NCBI GenBank assembly: GCA_937896115.1
Contig: CALBLB010000275.1
Coordinates: 1-13,748 of the forward strand
Source: an uncultured Succinatimonas sp.
Lineage (GTDB): Bacteria; Pseudomonadota; Gammaproteobacteria; Enterobacterales; Succinivibrionaceae
Reading direction: 5' to 3'
DNA length: 13,748 nucleotides
Below the pieces are notes generated by a model that saw only the letters and a list, made by a program, of their open reading frames with translations, made no database searches and was not told the origin of the DNA. A program made the translations under genes and the position numbers. Positions 6,988 to 13,477 of the stretch are shown here, one piece after another (within the stretch, counting starts at the first letter, position 1; the number at the start of each line of letters is the position of its first letter).

Positions 6988-7767
6988 TTAGCCGAATCTG
7001 CCGGTGATGTAGTCCTCGGTACGTTTGTCTTCAGGTTTGGAGAAGATTTTGTCGGTAGGCCCGAATTCCACCAAATCTCCTAACAGGAAAAATGCGGTGT
7101 AATCGGAAATTCTCAAAGCCTGTTGCATGTTATGAGTAACGATGACGATTGAATATTTTTCTTTAAGTTCCAGTGCTAATTCTTCAATTTTCCCGGTAGA
7201 AATAGGATCAAGCGCTGAAGTGGGCTCGTCCATAAGCAATACCTCAGGCTGTACGGCTAAAGCTCTGGCAATGCAAAGACGTTGTTGTTGACCGCCTGAC
7301 AATCCCAAAGCTGAAGTGTGAATGCGATCTTTTACTTCATCATAAATCGCAGCGGCACGTAATGAGTTTTCCACCAACGCATCAAGCTTGGCGCGGTTTC
7401 TGACGCCGTGGGTTCTAGGTCCGTAAGCTATGTTGTCGTAAATGCTCATGGGGAAAGGATTGGGTTTTTGAAATACCATTCCTACTTCTTTACGTAACTT
7501 GGAAACATCAATTTCTGAATTGACCAGTTCTTGATCGTGATAAAGGATGCTGCCTTCAAGTTTGACCGAGGGAATTAGATCGTTCATACGGTTTAGATTT
7601 CTGAGGAACGTCGATTTACCGCAACCTGAGGGGCCTATCAGTGCAGTAATGCTGTGTTCCTTAATATCCATATTGATATTGTGCAGGGCATGGTGATCCC
7701 CGTACCACTGATTGAACTGTCTTACGGTGAAGATGTTTTTTTCTTCTTTTTTTACTTGTGCGGACAT
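6988..7767 (-). CDS. pstB: Phosphate ABC transporter ATP-binding protein PstB
   Basis: PstB is the ATPase subunit of the high-affinity phosphate importer, on the cytoplasmic face of the PstCA channel. The 259-residue length is typical. Motifs in order are Walker A GPSGCGKST (45-53), Q-loop Gln100 in VFQKPNPFPMSIYDNIAYGPR (highly characteristic of PstB), signature LSGGQ (156-160), Walker B LLMDEP (177-182), D-loop SALDP and switch His212. It begins directly after the pstA stop: TAA and ATG are adjacent, with an AGGTG ribosome site just ahead. PstA and PstB are thus likely translationally coupled. Confidence 0.97.
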   Translation of the reverse strand: MSAQVKKEEKNIFTVRQFNQWYGDHHALHNINMDIKEHSITALIGPSGCGKSTFLRNLNRMNDLIPSVKLEGSILYHDQELVNSEIDVSKLRKEVGMVFQKPNPFPMSIYDNIAYGPRTHGVRNRAKLDALVENSLRAAAIYDEVKDRIHTSALGLSGGQQQRLCIARALAVQPEVLLMDEPTSALDPISTGKIEELALELKEKYSIVIVTHNMQQALRISDYTAFFLLGDLVEFGPTDKIFSKPEDKRTEDYITGRFG

Positions 7768-8625
7768 TTAGGCACCTTTCTTATTTCTGATACGACGTGC
7801 GAGTACACTGGCGGTTATGTTGATTGCAAGACTCATGAACATGAGGATTGCTGCGATCACAAAAGCTACTTCAAACTCACCCTGTTCTTTGGCGTACACA
7901 TACAGTGCTACGGTAAGGGTGGCTCCTGCCGACTCCATAGCGTCGAAAAAACCGTTTAGGTTATGTGCAAAACCTGCGGTAAACAGTAAGGCTGCTGATT
8001 CTCCCATCATGCGACCTACCGACAGAATGCAACCTGTGACTATTCCGTCTACACAGCAAGGCAGTACCACTGTTCGTATGACGCGCCATTTGGCGGCACC
8101 GAGTCCGAAGGCTCCTTCACGATAGCTTTGAGGAACGGTTTTGAGACTTTCCTGAGTGGTTCTGATGATGGTTGGCAGATTCATGATCATAAGGGTTAGA
8201 GCACCTGCCAGCAGTGAGGTCTTGAATCCCAAAAACTGACAAAATACCAACATGCCCACGAGACCGTAAATGATCGACGGAATACCTGCCAAGGTTTCAA
8301 TGCAATATTCAATTACCTTCTCTACTTTCGGACGGTTTGAATATTCGTTAAGGTAAATAGCTGTTCCGACTCCCATAGGCAACACCAGCAACAACGCGGC
8401 AAAAATGATGTAAACCGTGTTCATGATGTCAGGGAGAAGACCTATGGTTCCATCCAAATAGCTCGGAGTTGTGGTGAGCAATTGCCAGGAAAAATAAGGA
8501 ACGGATCTTACAAAGATATAGATAATGAGGAAAAATACCAAAGCTATGGTGATTGCCATGCAGGCGTATGACAACGACAGCATGGTGTCTTTGTAGATCT
8601 TTCTTTTTACGGATGAGACAGACAT
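7768..8625 (-). CDS. pstA: Phosphate ABC transporter permease PstA
   Basis: PstA is one of two inner-membrane permease subunits forming the phosphate channel with PstC. The 285 residues contain about six hydrophobic spans, beginning with MAITIALVFFLIIYIFV (about 23-39). The ABC-permease EAA-type loop, REGAFGLGAAKWRVIRTVVLP, lies around residues 168-188 and docks onto PstB. The sequence AGIPSIIYGLVGMLVF is a PstA/PstC hallmark. Its ATG overlaps the pstC stop by one base (TGATG), which indicates coupled translation. Confidence 0.96.
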   Translation of the reverse strand: MSVSSVKRKIYKDTMLSLSYACMAITIALVFFLIIYIFVRSVPYFSWQLLTTTPSYLDGTIGLLPDIMNTVYIIFAALLLVLPMGVGTAIYLNEYSNRPKVEKVIEYCIETLAGIPSIIYGLVGMLVFCQFLGFKTSLLAGALTLMIMNLPTIIRTTQESLKTVPQSYREGAFGLGAAKWRVIRTVVLPCCVDGIVTGCILSVGRMMGESAALLFTAGFAHNLNGFFDAMESAGATLTVALYVYAKEQGEFEVAFVIAAILMFMSLAINITASVLARRIRNKKGA

Positions 8626-9506
8626 CAGCGTTTTAACCCCTTCTTTAAAAACATATTCAGGATCATGTTGATGAGCATGATGAATATGAAGAGCGTAAGA
8701 GCAATGGAGAACAAGGCTTCGCGTTGCAAACCGGAGGAATAGGACATTTCCGAGGCCACTGCAGTGGTGAGAAAACGAACACTTTCAAAAATCGAATAAG
8801 GCATGTTGGCGGCATTACCAGCTACCATCATTACAGCCATTGCCTCACCGATGGCGCGTCCTACTCCCAAAACTACGGCGGCACTGATCCCTGAGCGGGC
8901 AGCAGGTACCACTACTCTGAAGATGGTTTCGATTTTATTAGCACCTAATGCCAAAGAACCCAATGCGTATTCTTCGGGAACTGCTTCGATGGCGGTGACC
9001 GATACTTTGATGATGGAAGGCAGGATCATGATTGCAAGAACGATGATGGCAGCAAAAAGTCCTGAGCCGTCAGGAAGTGAAAATATTTCCTGAATTGCCG
9101 GAACCAATACCAGCATGCCGATGAATCCGTAGACGACGGAAGGAATTCCTGCAAGCAGATCCACTATGGGTTCTACGATAAGTCTGACCTTTTTGGGAGC
9201 CATTTTGGCAAGGTAGACTGCAGAGAAGAAGCCTAAAGGCAAGCCTATGACAATGGCACCGACGGTGCCGTAAACAGAAGTAAGAATGAACGGAAGTATA
9301 CCGAACTTAGGTTGAGCGGCCGTTGAAGCCCATTCTCTTCCGAACAGAAAATCAATGGGACCTATTTTGGCAATGGCAGGAGTACCGGCCAAAACCAAAT
9401 ATACACAGATCATGAGCACGAAACCCACATTCATAACGCCTAAGATCAAAAAGATCCAGTAAGCGATTTTTTCCGTGTCTATAATTTTTTTTCGAGAATT
9501 TAACAT
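8625..9506 (-). CDS. pstC: Phosphate ABC transporter permease PstC
   Basis: PstC is the second permease subunit of the phosphate importer, in the inner membrane. The 293 residues include a first span (about 16-40), the PstC-like periplasmic segment GPIDFLFGREW, the hallmark AGIPSVVYGFIGMLVL, the EAA loop EEYALGSLALGANKIETIFRVVVP, and GVGRAIGEAMAVMMVAGN. The ATG at 9506 has only a weak GGA-type site ahead. It follows pstS after 59 nt that hold a strong hairpin, so permease levels may be set below those of the binding protein. Confidence 0.96.
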   Translation of the reverse strand: MLNSRKKIIDTEKIAYWIFLILGVMNVGFVLMICVYLVLAGTPAIAKIGPIDFLFGREWASTAAQPKFGILPFILTSVYGTVGAIVIGLPLGFFSAVYLAKMAPKKVRLIVEPIVDLLAGIPSVVYGFIGMLVLVPAIQEIFSLPDGSGLFAAIIVLAIMILPSIIKVSVTAIEAVPEEYALGSLALGANKIETIFRVVVPAARSGISAAVVLGVGRAIGEAMAVMMVAGNAANMPYSIFESVRFLTTAVASEMSYSSGLQREALFSIALTLFIFIMLINMILNMFLKKGLKR

Positions 9507-9523
9507 ACGTACGGATCCGATAA

Positions 9524-9543
9524 GGCAGGCTTAAAAGCCTGCC
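9524..9543. repeat. Hairpin between pstS and pstC
   Basis: GGCAGGCTT (9524-9532) and AAGCCTGCC (9535-9543) are perfect inverted repeats. GTACGG (9509-9514) and CCGTAC (9543-9548) can add an outer stem. There is no T-run on the minus strand, so it is not a full terminator. Such stems after a periplasmic binding-protein gene often protect its mRNA and reduce expression of the permease genes downstream. Confidence 0.65.
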
Positions 9544-9565
9544 CGTACTTACGTGTGGTAAAGAT

Positions 9566-10363
9566 TTACTTGGCAGAAACTACGCCGGCTTTGTCAAACA
9601 GAGGTTTGGCTTCGGCAGAGAAGGTGTAGTCGACAAATTTCTGAGCGTCGGCAGAAAGAGTCTTGCCTTTTTTGGTGACGAGTACGAAAGGACGCTGTAA
9701 TTTATAAGAACCGTCTTTTACTGTTTCTTCGGTTGCTGCCACGCCGCCTATGGTCAGACCTTTGACTTTCTTGGATACTGCAGATAGTGAAGCGTAACCT
9801 ATGGCATTGGCGTTCTGAGATACAGTGGTAATGACGTCGCCGGTGGAGGTTAACTCCTGACGGTATTTGCATTTTTCTTTGGTTCCGGTAACGGATTCGA
9901 AACCGTCACGAGTGCCGGATCCTGCTTCACGACCGATGAGAACGATGGGAGAATCAGCACCGCCGACTTCTTTCCAGTTGGTAATTTCACCACGGTAGAT
10001 CTTGCCTATTTGCTCTAAGGAAAGATCTTTTATGGAATTCTTATTGTTGACCACTACCACGATACCGTCTAAAGCCAAGGTGGTACCTACCAAAGTCTTT
10101 TCTTCGTCTGCCTTAAGAGCACGTGAGGAAAGACCGATATCGCAACGACCGTCTTCTGTTGCCTGGATGCCGGAGCCTGATCCTGTGGGATTATAGGTTA
10201 CGGTAATGTCGCTGTTTTTTTTCATGAAAGATTCAGACATTACGCCGATCAACTTTTCCATGGAAGTCGAACCGTCGGTAGAAACCGTGCCTGCATTGGC
10301 CTGAGCGCCGACTGCGATCCCAGTAGTAAGTGCTAAAACGGTGAAAATCTTTGACAACTTCAT
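9566..10363 (-). CDS. pstS: Periplasmic phosphate-binding protein PstS
   Basis: PstS captures phosphate in the periplasm and delivers it to PstCA. The 265-residue precursor opens with a typical signal peptide (basic MKLSK, hydrophobic FTVLALTTGIAVG) and a likely signal-peptidase I site after AQANA at residue 24. It has no lipobox cysteine. Phosphate-contact segments are GSTSM (about 31-35), PTGSGSGIQA, DIGLSSRAL and REAGSGTRDGFE. It is one of the short PstS proteins, about 80 residues shorter than E. coli PstS (about 346). AGGAGA (10376-10371) lies 7 nt before the ATG. It is the first gene of the pst-pho operon, directly below a four-repeat Pho-box array. Confidence 0.96.
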   Translation of the reverse strand: MKLSKIFTVLALTTGIAVGAQANAGTVSTDGSTSMEKLIGVMSESFMKKNSDITVTYNPTGSGSGIQATEDGRCDIGLSSRALKADEEKTLVGTTLALDGIVVVVNNKNSIKDLSLEQIGKIYRGEITNWKEVGGADSPIVLIGREAGSGTRDGFESVTGTKEKCKYRQELTSTGDVITTVSQNANAIGYASLSAVSKKVKGLTIGGVAATEETVKDGSYKLQRPFVLVTKKGKTLSADAQKFVDYTFSAEAKPLFDKAGVVSAK

Positions 10364-10380
10364 TTTTCTATCTCCTGAAA

Positions 10381-10407
10381 TGAACTTTTATTTTTTTACT
10401 GAGTTCA
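10381..10407 (-). other. Inverted repeat in the pstS leader
   Basis: TGAACT (10381-10386) and AGTTCA (10402-10407) can pair across a 15-nt A/T-rich loop, just upstream of the pstS ribosome site. It may shape the 5-prime end of the message. The stem is short, so this is weakly supported. Confidence 0.3.
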
Positions 10408-10408
10408 G

Positions 10409-10460
10409 GATAAAGACGGGCTGTTAAAGGTTTTGTTGATAAATGTTAAATTTGGGTAAA
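10409..10460 (-). promoter_or_regulatory. Pho-box array and promoter of the pst-pho operon
   Basis: Read on the minus strand, four hexamers start exactly 11 bp apart: TTTACC (10460-10455), TTAACA (10449-10444), CAACAA (10438-10433) and TTAACA (10427-10422). TTAACA with 5-bp spacers is the published Bacillus PhoP box, and 11-bp phasing is shared with the E. coli PhoB box. A candidate -10, TTTATC (10414-10409), lies 7 bp below the last repeat; it is a poor match and uncertain. The array sits between the terminator of the preceding gene and pstS, exactly where PhoB control is expected. Confidence 0.72.
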
Positions 10461-10470
10461 GAAGTTGCTT

Positions 10471-10502
10471 AAAAAATAAAAATGCCCTGCTCAAAGCAGG
10501 GC
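10471..10502 (-). terminator. Terminator of the SieB-like gene
   Basis: On the minus strand GCCCTGC (10502-10496) pairs with GCAGGGC (10490-10484) around a 5-nt loop. ATTTTTATTTTTT follows. This is a strong intrinsic terminator. It separates the SieB-like gene from the pst operon, which reads in the same direction. Confidence 0.9.
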
Positions 10503-10527
10503 CAAAAAGAATAACCCAAGATCGTTT

Positions 10528-11145
10528 TCAAGCAGCTTTAAAATCACCGCTACGATAGACCTTGCGCATCTTTATTTCCGGTTTGGCGTAAGCCGGTCTT
10601 TCATTCATCACCTGCTCAATCTGTTCCTGAGTCATACCGGTTGCCGACAGTCCCAGCACTCGGTAAGTGATGTAAGGTCTGGCTTGACGCGAAATAGAGT
10701 AAAGAACCGTTCCCTTGTCGTCGGGAAGATCCAGTGCGGTTAAAATCCCGCTTTCATCAAGACGACGAACGGTAGGTTCATTCGAAGGTAAGCGCAATTC
10801 GCTGCGTCTTTGTAATACGAATTCACGCAACAAGGCTCGCTCTGAGAAATCCATGTTTTGCACCGAGTCCAAGGTAGCGGCATCAGATAATTTCTTTAAT
10901 TTTTTCTGACGTCCGGTGTTCCACATTTTGATCAAAGCTTGAGCAATAAAATTTGACAGTTCAAAGATGAGAGCCAAATAAAGGTAATCTCGACTGGCAT
11001 CAACTCTTGCGGCCAATTCTTTTGAAAAAACGTCAAAAGGTACGGTAAGAACCGCGACCGTAGCGCAGGTGATCCAGATCATCATGATGTTGAGGCAATT
11101 AACGGATGTGCTGCAGTCATTTGCTTCGTTATTCATACGATTCAT
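10528..11145 (-). CDS. Superinfection-exclusion SieB-like membrane protein
   Basis: The protein has 205 residues from the chosen start. Two hydrophobic segments lie near the N-terminus: CLNIMMIWITCATVAVLTVPF, about 17-37, and YLYLALIFELSNFIAQALI, about 54-72. A soluble, charged domain then holds FSERALLREFVLQRRSELRLPS, a VRRLDESGIL segment and SISRQARPYI. The layout of two membrane spans and an E-xx-LLREF domain resembles the SieB family, known from lambdoid phages where it aborts infection by other phages, and also found on bacterial chromosomes. This is family resemblance by eye only. The open frame extends to a TTG at 11163, but GGAGG (11155-11159) lies 9 nt before the ATG at 11145. No phage genes are beside it. 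It has its own terminator. Confidence 0.5.
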   Translation of the reverse strand: MNRMNNEANDCSTSVNCLNIMMIWITCATVAVLTVPFDVFSKELAARVDASRDYLYLALIFELSNFIAQALIKMWNTGRQKKLKKLSDAATLDSVQNMDFSERALLREFVLQRRSELRLPSNEPTVRRLDESGILTALDLPDDKGTVLYSISRQARPYITYRVLGLSATGMTQEQIEQVMNERPAYAKPEIKMRKVYRSGDFKAA

Positions 11146-11154
11146 GGAAACTTT

Positions 11155-11159
11155 CCTCC
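11155..11159 (-). promoter_or_regulatory. Shine-Dalgarno deciding the start of the SieB-like gene
   Basis: GGAGG on the minus strand lies 9 nt before the ATG at 11145-11143. The longer open frame beginning with TTG at 11163 would include this ribosome site inside its own coding sequence, which argues against it. Confidence 0.65.
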
Positions 11160-11329
11160 GCAACTTAATAAATCAGTTAGACACCGTGTATAAAGCAACA
11201 GCTATGCCAATTGTTAAAATCCTTTTTAAATCAATGTGTAAATAAATAAAAAAGAAATTGTGTCAAAAAAATATCTCATCAGAGCCTGATTTTTTTGAAA
11301 AAAATCGATGAAAAGACACATTTGCGGCA
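11160..11329. other. AT-rich divergent intergenic region
   Basis: No gene is seen between the SieB-like gene and the glnB promoter. The stretch is very AT-rich. It contains a perfect TTGACA on the minus strand (11266-11261), a possible -35 for the SieB-like gene without a convincing -10. It also contains a 19-bp dyad, GATTTTTTT (11288-11296) and AAAAAAATC (11298-11306). A/T tracts of this type can bend DNA or act as upstream promoter elements. Confidence 0.45.
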
Positions 11330-11354
11330 GCACTTTTAAAGTGCGGTCTGCAAA
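11321..11354. promoter_or_regulatory. Nested dyad over the glnB promoter; candidate operator
   Basis: GCACTTT (11330-11336) and AAAGTGC (11338-11344) form a perfect 15-bp dyad with one central base. A second pair, TTTGC (11321-11325) and GCAAA (11350-11354), flanks it. The centre lies about 35 bp above the likely transcription start, so a bound protein would cover the -35 region. AAGTGCGGT (11339-11347) also equals the core of the Haemophilus-type DNA uptake signal. Confidence 0.5.
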
Positions 11355-11356
11355 TT

Positions 11357-11365
11357 TGCTAGAAT
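11357..11365 (+). promoter_or_regulatory. Extended -10 promoter of the glnB operon
   Basis: TGCTAGAAT contains TAGAAT (5 of 6 matches to TATAAT) preceded by TG one base upstream, the extended -10 form. No good -35 is present at 16-18 bp, which fits an extended -10 promoter or one needing an activator at the overlapping dyad. No sigma54-type GG-N10-GC element was found. The leader to the glnB ATG is about 100 nt. Confidence 0.55.
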
Positions 11366-11470
11366 AAGGCAATACAAATTACAATTGGCCAGCGTCCTTT
11401 AGTTCGCATTTTTCAGGCAATGAAAATGAAGATGACGCGTTTTGACCTATACCGACAGGATGCATTTAAA

Positions 11471-11809
11471 ATGAAAAAGATCGTTGCGATTATCAAACCT
11501 TTTAAACTTGATGATGTTCGTGAGGCTTTGAGTGCTCAGGGAATTTCCGGAATGACGGTTTCTGAGGTCAAGGGATTCGGTCGTCAAAAAGGTCATACCG
11601 AACTTTATCGCGGTGCTGAATATGTGGTCGATTTTCTTCCCAAGGCCAAAATAGAATTGGTGGTAAAGGATGAAGATGCCGATGTTTGCATCGAAGCTAT
11701 TATCAAAGGCGCACATACTGGTAAGATAGGAGACGGAAAGATTTTTGTGTCTCAGGTTGAGCGCGTGATCCGTATTCGTACCGGTGAAGAAGGCGAGGAT
11801 GCTATCTGA
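11471..11809 (+). CDS. glnB: Nitrogen regulatory protein P-II (GlnB)
   Basis: GlnB is a cytoplasmic trimer that senses 2-oxoglutarate, ATP/ADP and glutamine status, and controls GlnE and NtrB. The 112-residue product has exactly the family length and is very close to E. coli GlnB. It has MKK-AIIKPFKLDDVREAL at the start and the T-loop GFGRQKGHTELYRGAEYVVDFLPK with the uridylylation site Tyr51. It also has GKIGDGKIFV (84-93) and the C-terminal RIRTGEEGEDAI. An in-frame ATG at 11420 would add 17 residues absent from the family, so the ATG at 11471 is taken, with AGGA 10 nt ahead. It is the first gene of a compact four-gene unit. Confidence 0.97.
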   Translation: MKKIVAIIKPFKLDDVREALSAQGISGMTVSEVKGFGRQKGHTELYRGAEYVVDFLPKAKIELVVKDEDADVCIEAIIKGAHTGKIGDGKIFVSQVERVIRIRTGEEGEDAI

Positions 11810-11811
11810 GC

Positions 11812-12378
11812 ATGAGTAAAAAATTATTGACGGCGGCGGTGGCCGCCTTTTTTTTCACGGGATGTTCATCTCAACCTCCTGCCAATTCCAATAATCTGTG
11901 TTCGGTTTTTCAAGATAAGGACGGTTGGTATGTTGCAGCCCATAAAGTGCATGCAAAATACGGGATCCCCATAGATACGGCGATGGCGATCCTTGCCCAG
12001 AATTCCAAACTTTCAACTCAGGACAACGGTTTATTCGACGGTTTGACTTCTGCAGTAGGGTTGGGCAACGAAGGTTTTTTGGTTGTATCCGATGAGATCT
12101 GGCAACAGTACAAGGATGAAGCCGGAACTTTCTTGTCTGACAGGGGATCTTTTGCAGATGCGTTGGACTTTATGGGATGGTATATGAATAAAGCCAAAGA
12201 AAGGAGTGGAGTTGCTCTTTTTGATGCTTATAATCAATACATTGTATACCGCGAAGGCTTTGAAGCCTTTAATGCCAGAACCTATACGGCCAAAGACTGG
12301 CTTTTAAAAGAAGCTTCTGAGGTGCGTACCAGGGCATCGGAGTATCGTCAGCAACTTTTGCGTTGCAACCTCTATTAG
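11812..12378 (+). CDS. Lipoprotein with a degenerate lytic-transglycosylase (SLT-like) fold
   Basis: The 188-residue protein has a basic start, a hydrophobic stretch and FFTGC, a slightly unusual lipobox with Cys18 as the probable lipidated residue. It begins 2 nt after the glnB stop. The mature part (NLCSVFQDKDGWYVAAHKV, YGIPIDTAMAIL, ALDFMGWYMNKA, DAYNQYIVYREGF, RTYTAKDWL, ending RCNLY) matches by eye a family of small transglycosylase-like lipoproteins. In that family the third segment normally continues IxxQESxF with a catalytic glutamate and is followed by a glycine/tyrosine-rich AYGYAQ motif. Here the sequence is ILAQNSKLS, with Asn64 in the glutamate position, and the AYGYAQ motif is replaced by VGLGNEGFL. 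The protein is therefore probably not an active peptidoglycan-cleaving enzyme and may bind peptidoglycan or a partner. The family call is by pattern, not by search. Confidence 0.62.
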   Translation: MSKKLLTAAVAAFFFTGCSSQPPANSNNLCSVFQDKDGWYVAAHKVHAKYGIPIDTAMAILAQNSKLSTQDNGLFDGLTSAVGLGNEGFLVVSDEIWQQYKDEAGTFLSDRGSFADALDFMGWYMNKAKERSGVALFDAYNQYIVYREGFEAFNARTYTAKDWLLKEASEVRTRASEYRQQLLRCNLY

Positions 12379-12396
12379 CTAACAAAGGAATGGGTT

Positions 12397-12912
12397 ATGC
12401 CTTTAATTGACAGTTTTGTTGTGGATCACACCGTGATGCCGGCACCTGCGGTGCGCTTGGCCAAGATCATGAAGACTCCGCACGGAGATGAAATCGAGAT
12501 TTGGGATCTGCGTTTTATCAAACCCAATACAGGTATGATGCCGGAAAAAGGATTGCATACTTTCGAACATTTATTTGCTGGTTTTATGCGGGATCATTTA
12601 AATGAACCTGGAAAAACAGAAGTGATCGATATCTCTCCTATGGGGTGCAAAACCGGGTTTTATATGAGCCTTGTAGGAACACCGTCTGGTGAAAGTGTAC
12701 GCAAGGCATTACTTGCATCAATGCAGGATATAGTCGCTTTGCCTGAAAATTTCAAAATTCCTGCCGCAAATCCCCTTCAGTGCGGATCTTACAAATTACA
12801 CAGTTTGGCCGAAGCACAGGATCTTGCTTCTATGGTGCTTGAACAGGGAGTTGTGATCACCGATAGCGCGGATATCATGCTGTCACCTGATAAATTAAAG
12901 GCTCTTGAGTGA
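12397..12912 (+). CDS. luxS: S-ribosylhomocysteine lyase LuxS (autoinducer-2 synthesis)
   Basis: LuxS cleaves S-ribosylhomocysteine to homocysteine and 4,5-dihydroxy-2,3-pentanedione, the precursor of autoinducer-2, as part of the activated methyl cycle. The 171-residue length is standard. The metal site HTFEH supplies His54 and His58, with Cys129 in LQCGSY. Catalytic Glu57 and Cys84 (SPMGCKTGFY) are present, so the enzyme should be active. AAAGGA (12384-12389) lies 7 nt before the ATG. It starts 18 nt after the lipoprotein gene and overlaps gmhB. Confidence 0.97.
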   Translation: MPLIDSFVVDHTVMPAPAVRLAKIMKTPHGDEIEIWDLRFIKPNTGMMPEKGLHTFEHLFAGFMRDHLNEPGKTEVIDISPMGCKTGFYMSLVGTPSGESVRKALLASMQDIVALPENFKIPAANPLQCGSYKLHSLAEAQDLASMVLEQGVVITDSADIMLSPDKLKALE

Positions 12913-13448
12913 TCAACAAAGCTGTTTTTTTAGACAGAGACGGGGTTATAAACCGTGATTACGGATATGTAGGCCCCGTGGAATGTTTCGATTTTCTTGC
13001 AGGGGTTAAGGAAGCGTTGGCTCTTATAAAGAGCAAGGGCTATCTGTTGGTTTTAATCACTAATCAATCGGGCATTGCGCGCGGCAAATACGGTATGTCG
13101 GATTTTCTTGCGACTACCGCTTATATGCAACAGATATTGGCTTTGCATCATGCAAGACTCGATGCCGTTTATTGTTGTCCTCATCATCCGCAGGCCGAGA
13201 TCTCTTTATATAGAAAAAAATGTAATTGTCGGAAACCGCTTCCCGGTTTGTTTGAAAAGGCCTGTTTAGAATTAAATATAGATCCTGCCGTTTCTGCAGC
13301 CGCAGGTGATCGCGCGCGAGATCTTGAAGGACCGCGCAGTCTTGGGGTAAAAAAATTGGCGCTTATCGGGGCGGCGCCTAATGAGTGTGCTTCTGCCGCT
13401 TATGCAGACAGATTTCCTGATCTTTTGTCTTTTGCCAAAAATCTTTAA
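12909..13448 (+). CDS. gmhB: D-glycero-beta-D-manno-heptose-1,7-bisphosphate 7-phosphatase (GmhB)
   Basis: GmhB removes the 7-phosphate in ADP-heptose synthesis for the LPS inner core, in the cytoplasm. The 179-residue HAD-superfamily protein has the nucleophile motif FLDRDGVIN (Asp9, Asp11) and motif II ITNQSG (50-55). The GmhB zinc loop has Cys90, His92, Cys105 and Cys107 (CCPHHP and CNCRKPLPG), and Lys109 and the Mg-binding GDRARDLEG (133-141) follow. It starts with GTG, overlapping the luxS stop by 4 nt (GTGA), with AAAGG 7 nt ahead. Histidinol-phosphatase relatives share the fold, but the zinc loop and length favour GmhB. Confidence 0.93.
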   Translation: MINKAVFLDRDGVINRDYGYVGPVECFDFLAGVKEALALIKSKGYLLVLITNQSGIARGKYGMSDFLATTAYMQQILALHHARLDAVYCCPHHPQAEISLYRKKCNCRKPLPGLFEKACLELNIDPAVSAAAGDRARDLEGPRSLGVKKLALIGAAPNECASAAYADRFPDLLSFAKNL

Positions 13449-13477
13449 CTTTCTCACCTTAAATGATCAAATTCGTT

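Noticed and set aside
7654..7959. Plus-strand frame rich in Cys and His over the pstB-pstA junction
   Set aside because: It looks metal-binding at first glance but is antisense to conserved pstB and pstA codons, with no start signal.
11326..11360. Sigma54 promoter before glnB
   Set aside because: The nearest GG and GC dinucleotides are 11 bases apart rather than 10 and the surrounding bases do not fit TGGCAC-N5-TTGC.
11420..11470. Longer glnB starting at the ATG at 11420
   Set aside because: PII proteins begin at MKKI and have 112 residues. The extension is not part of the family.
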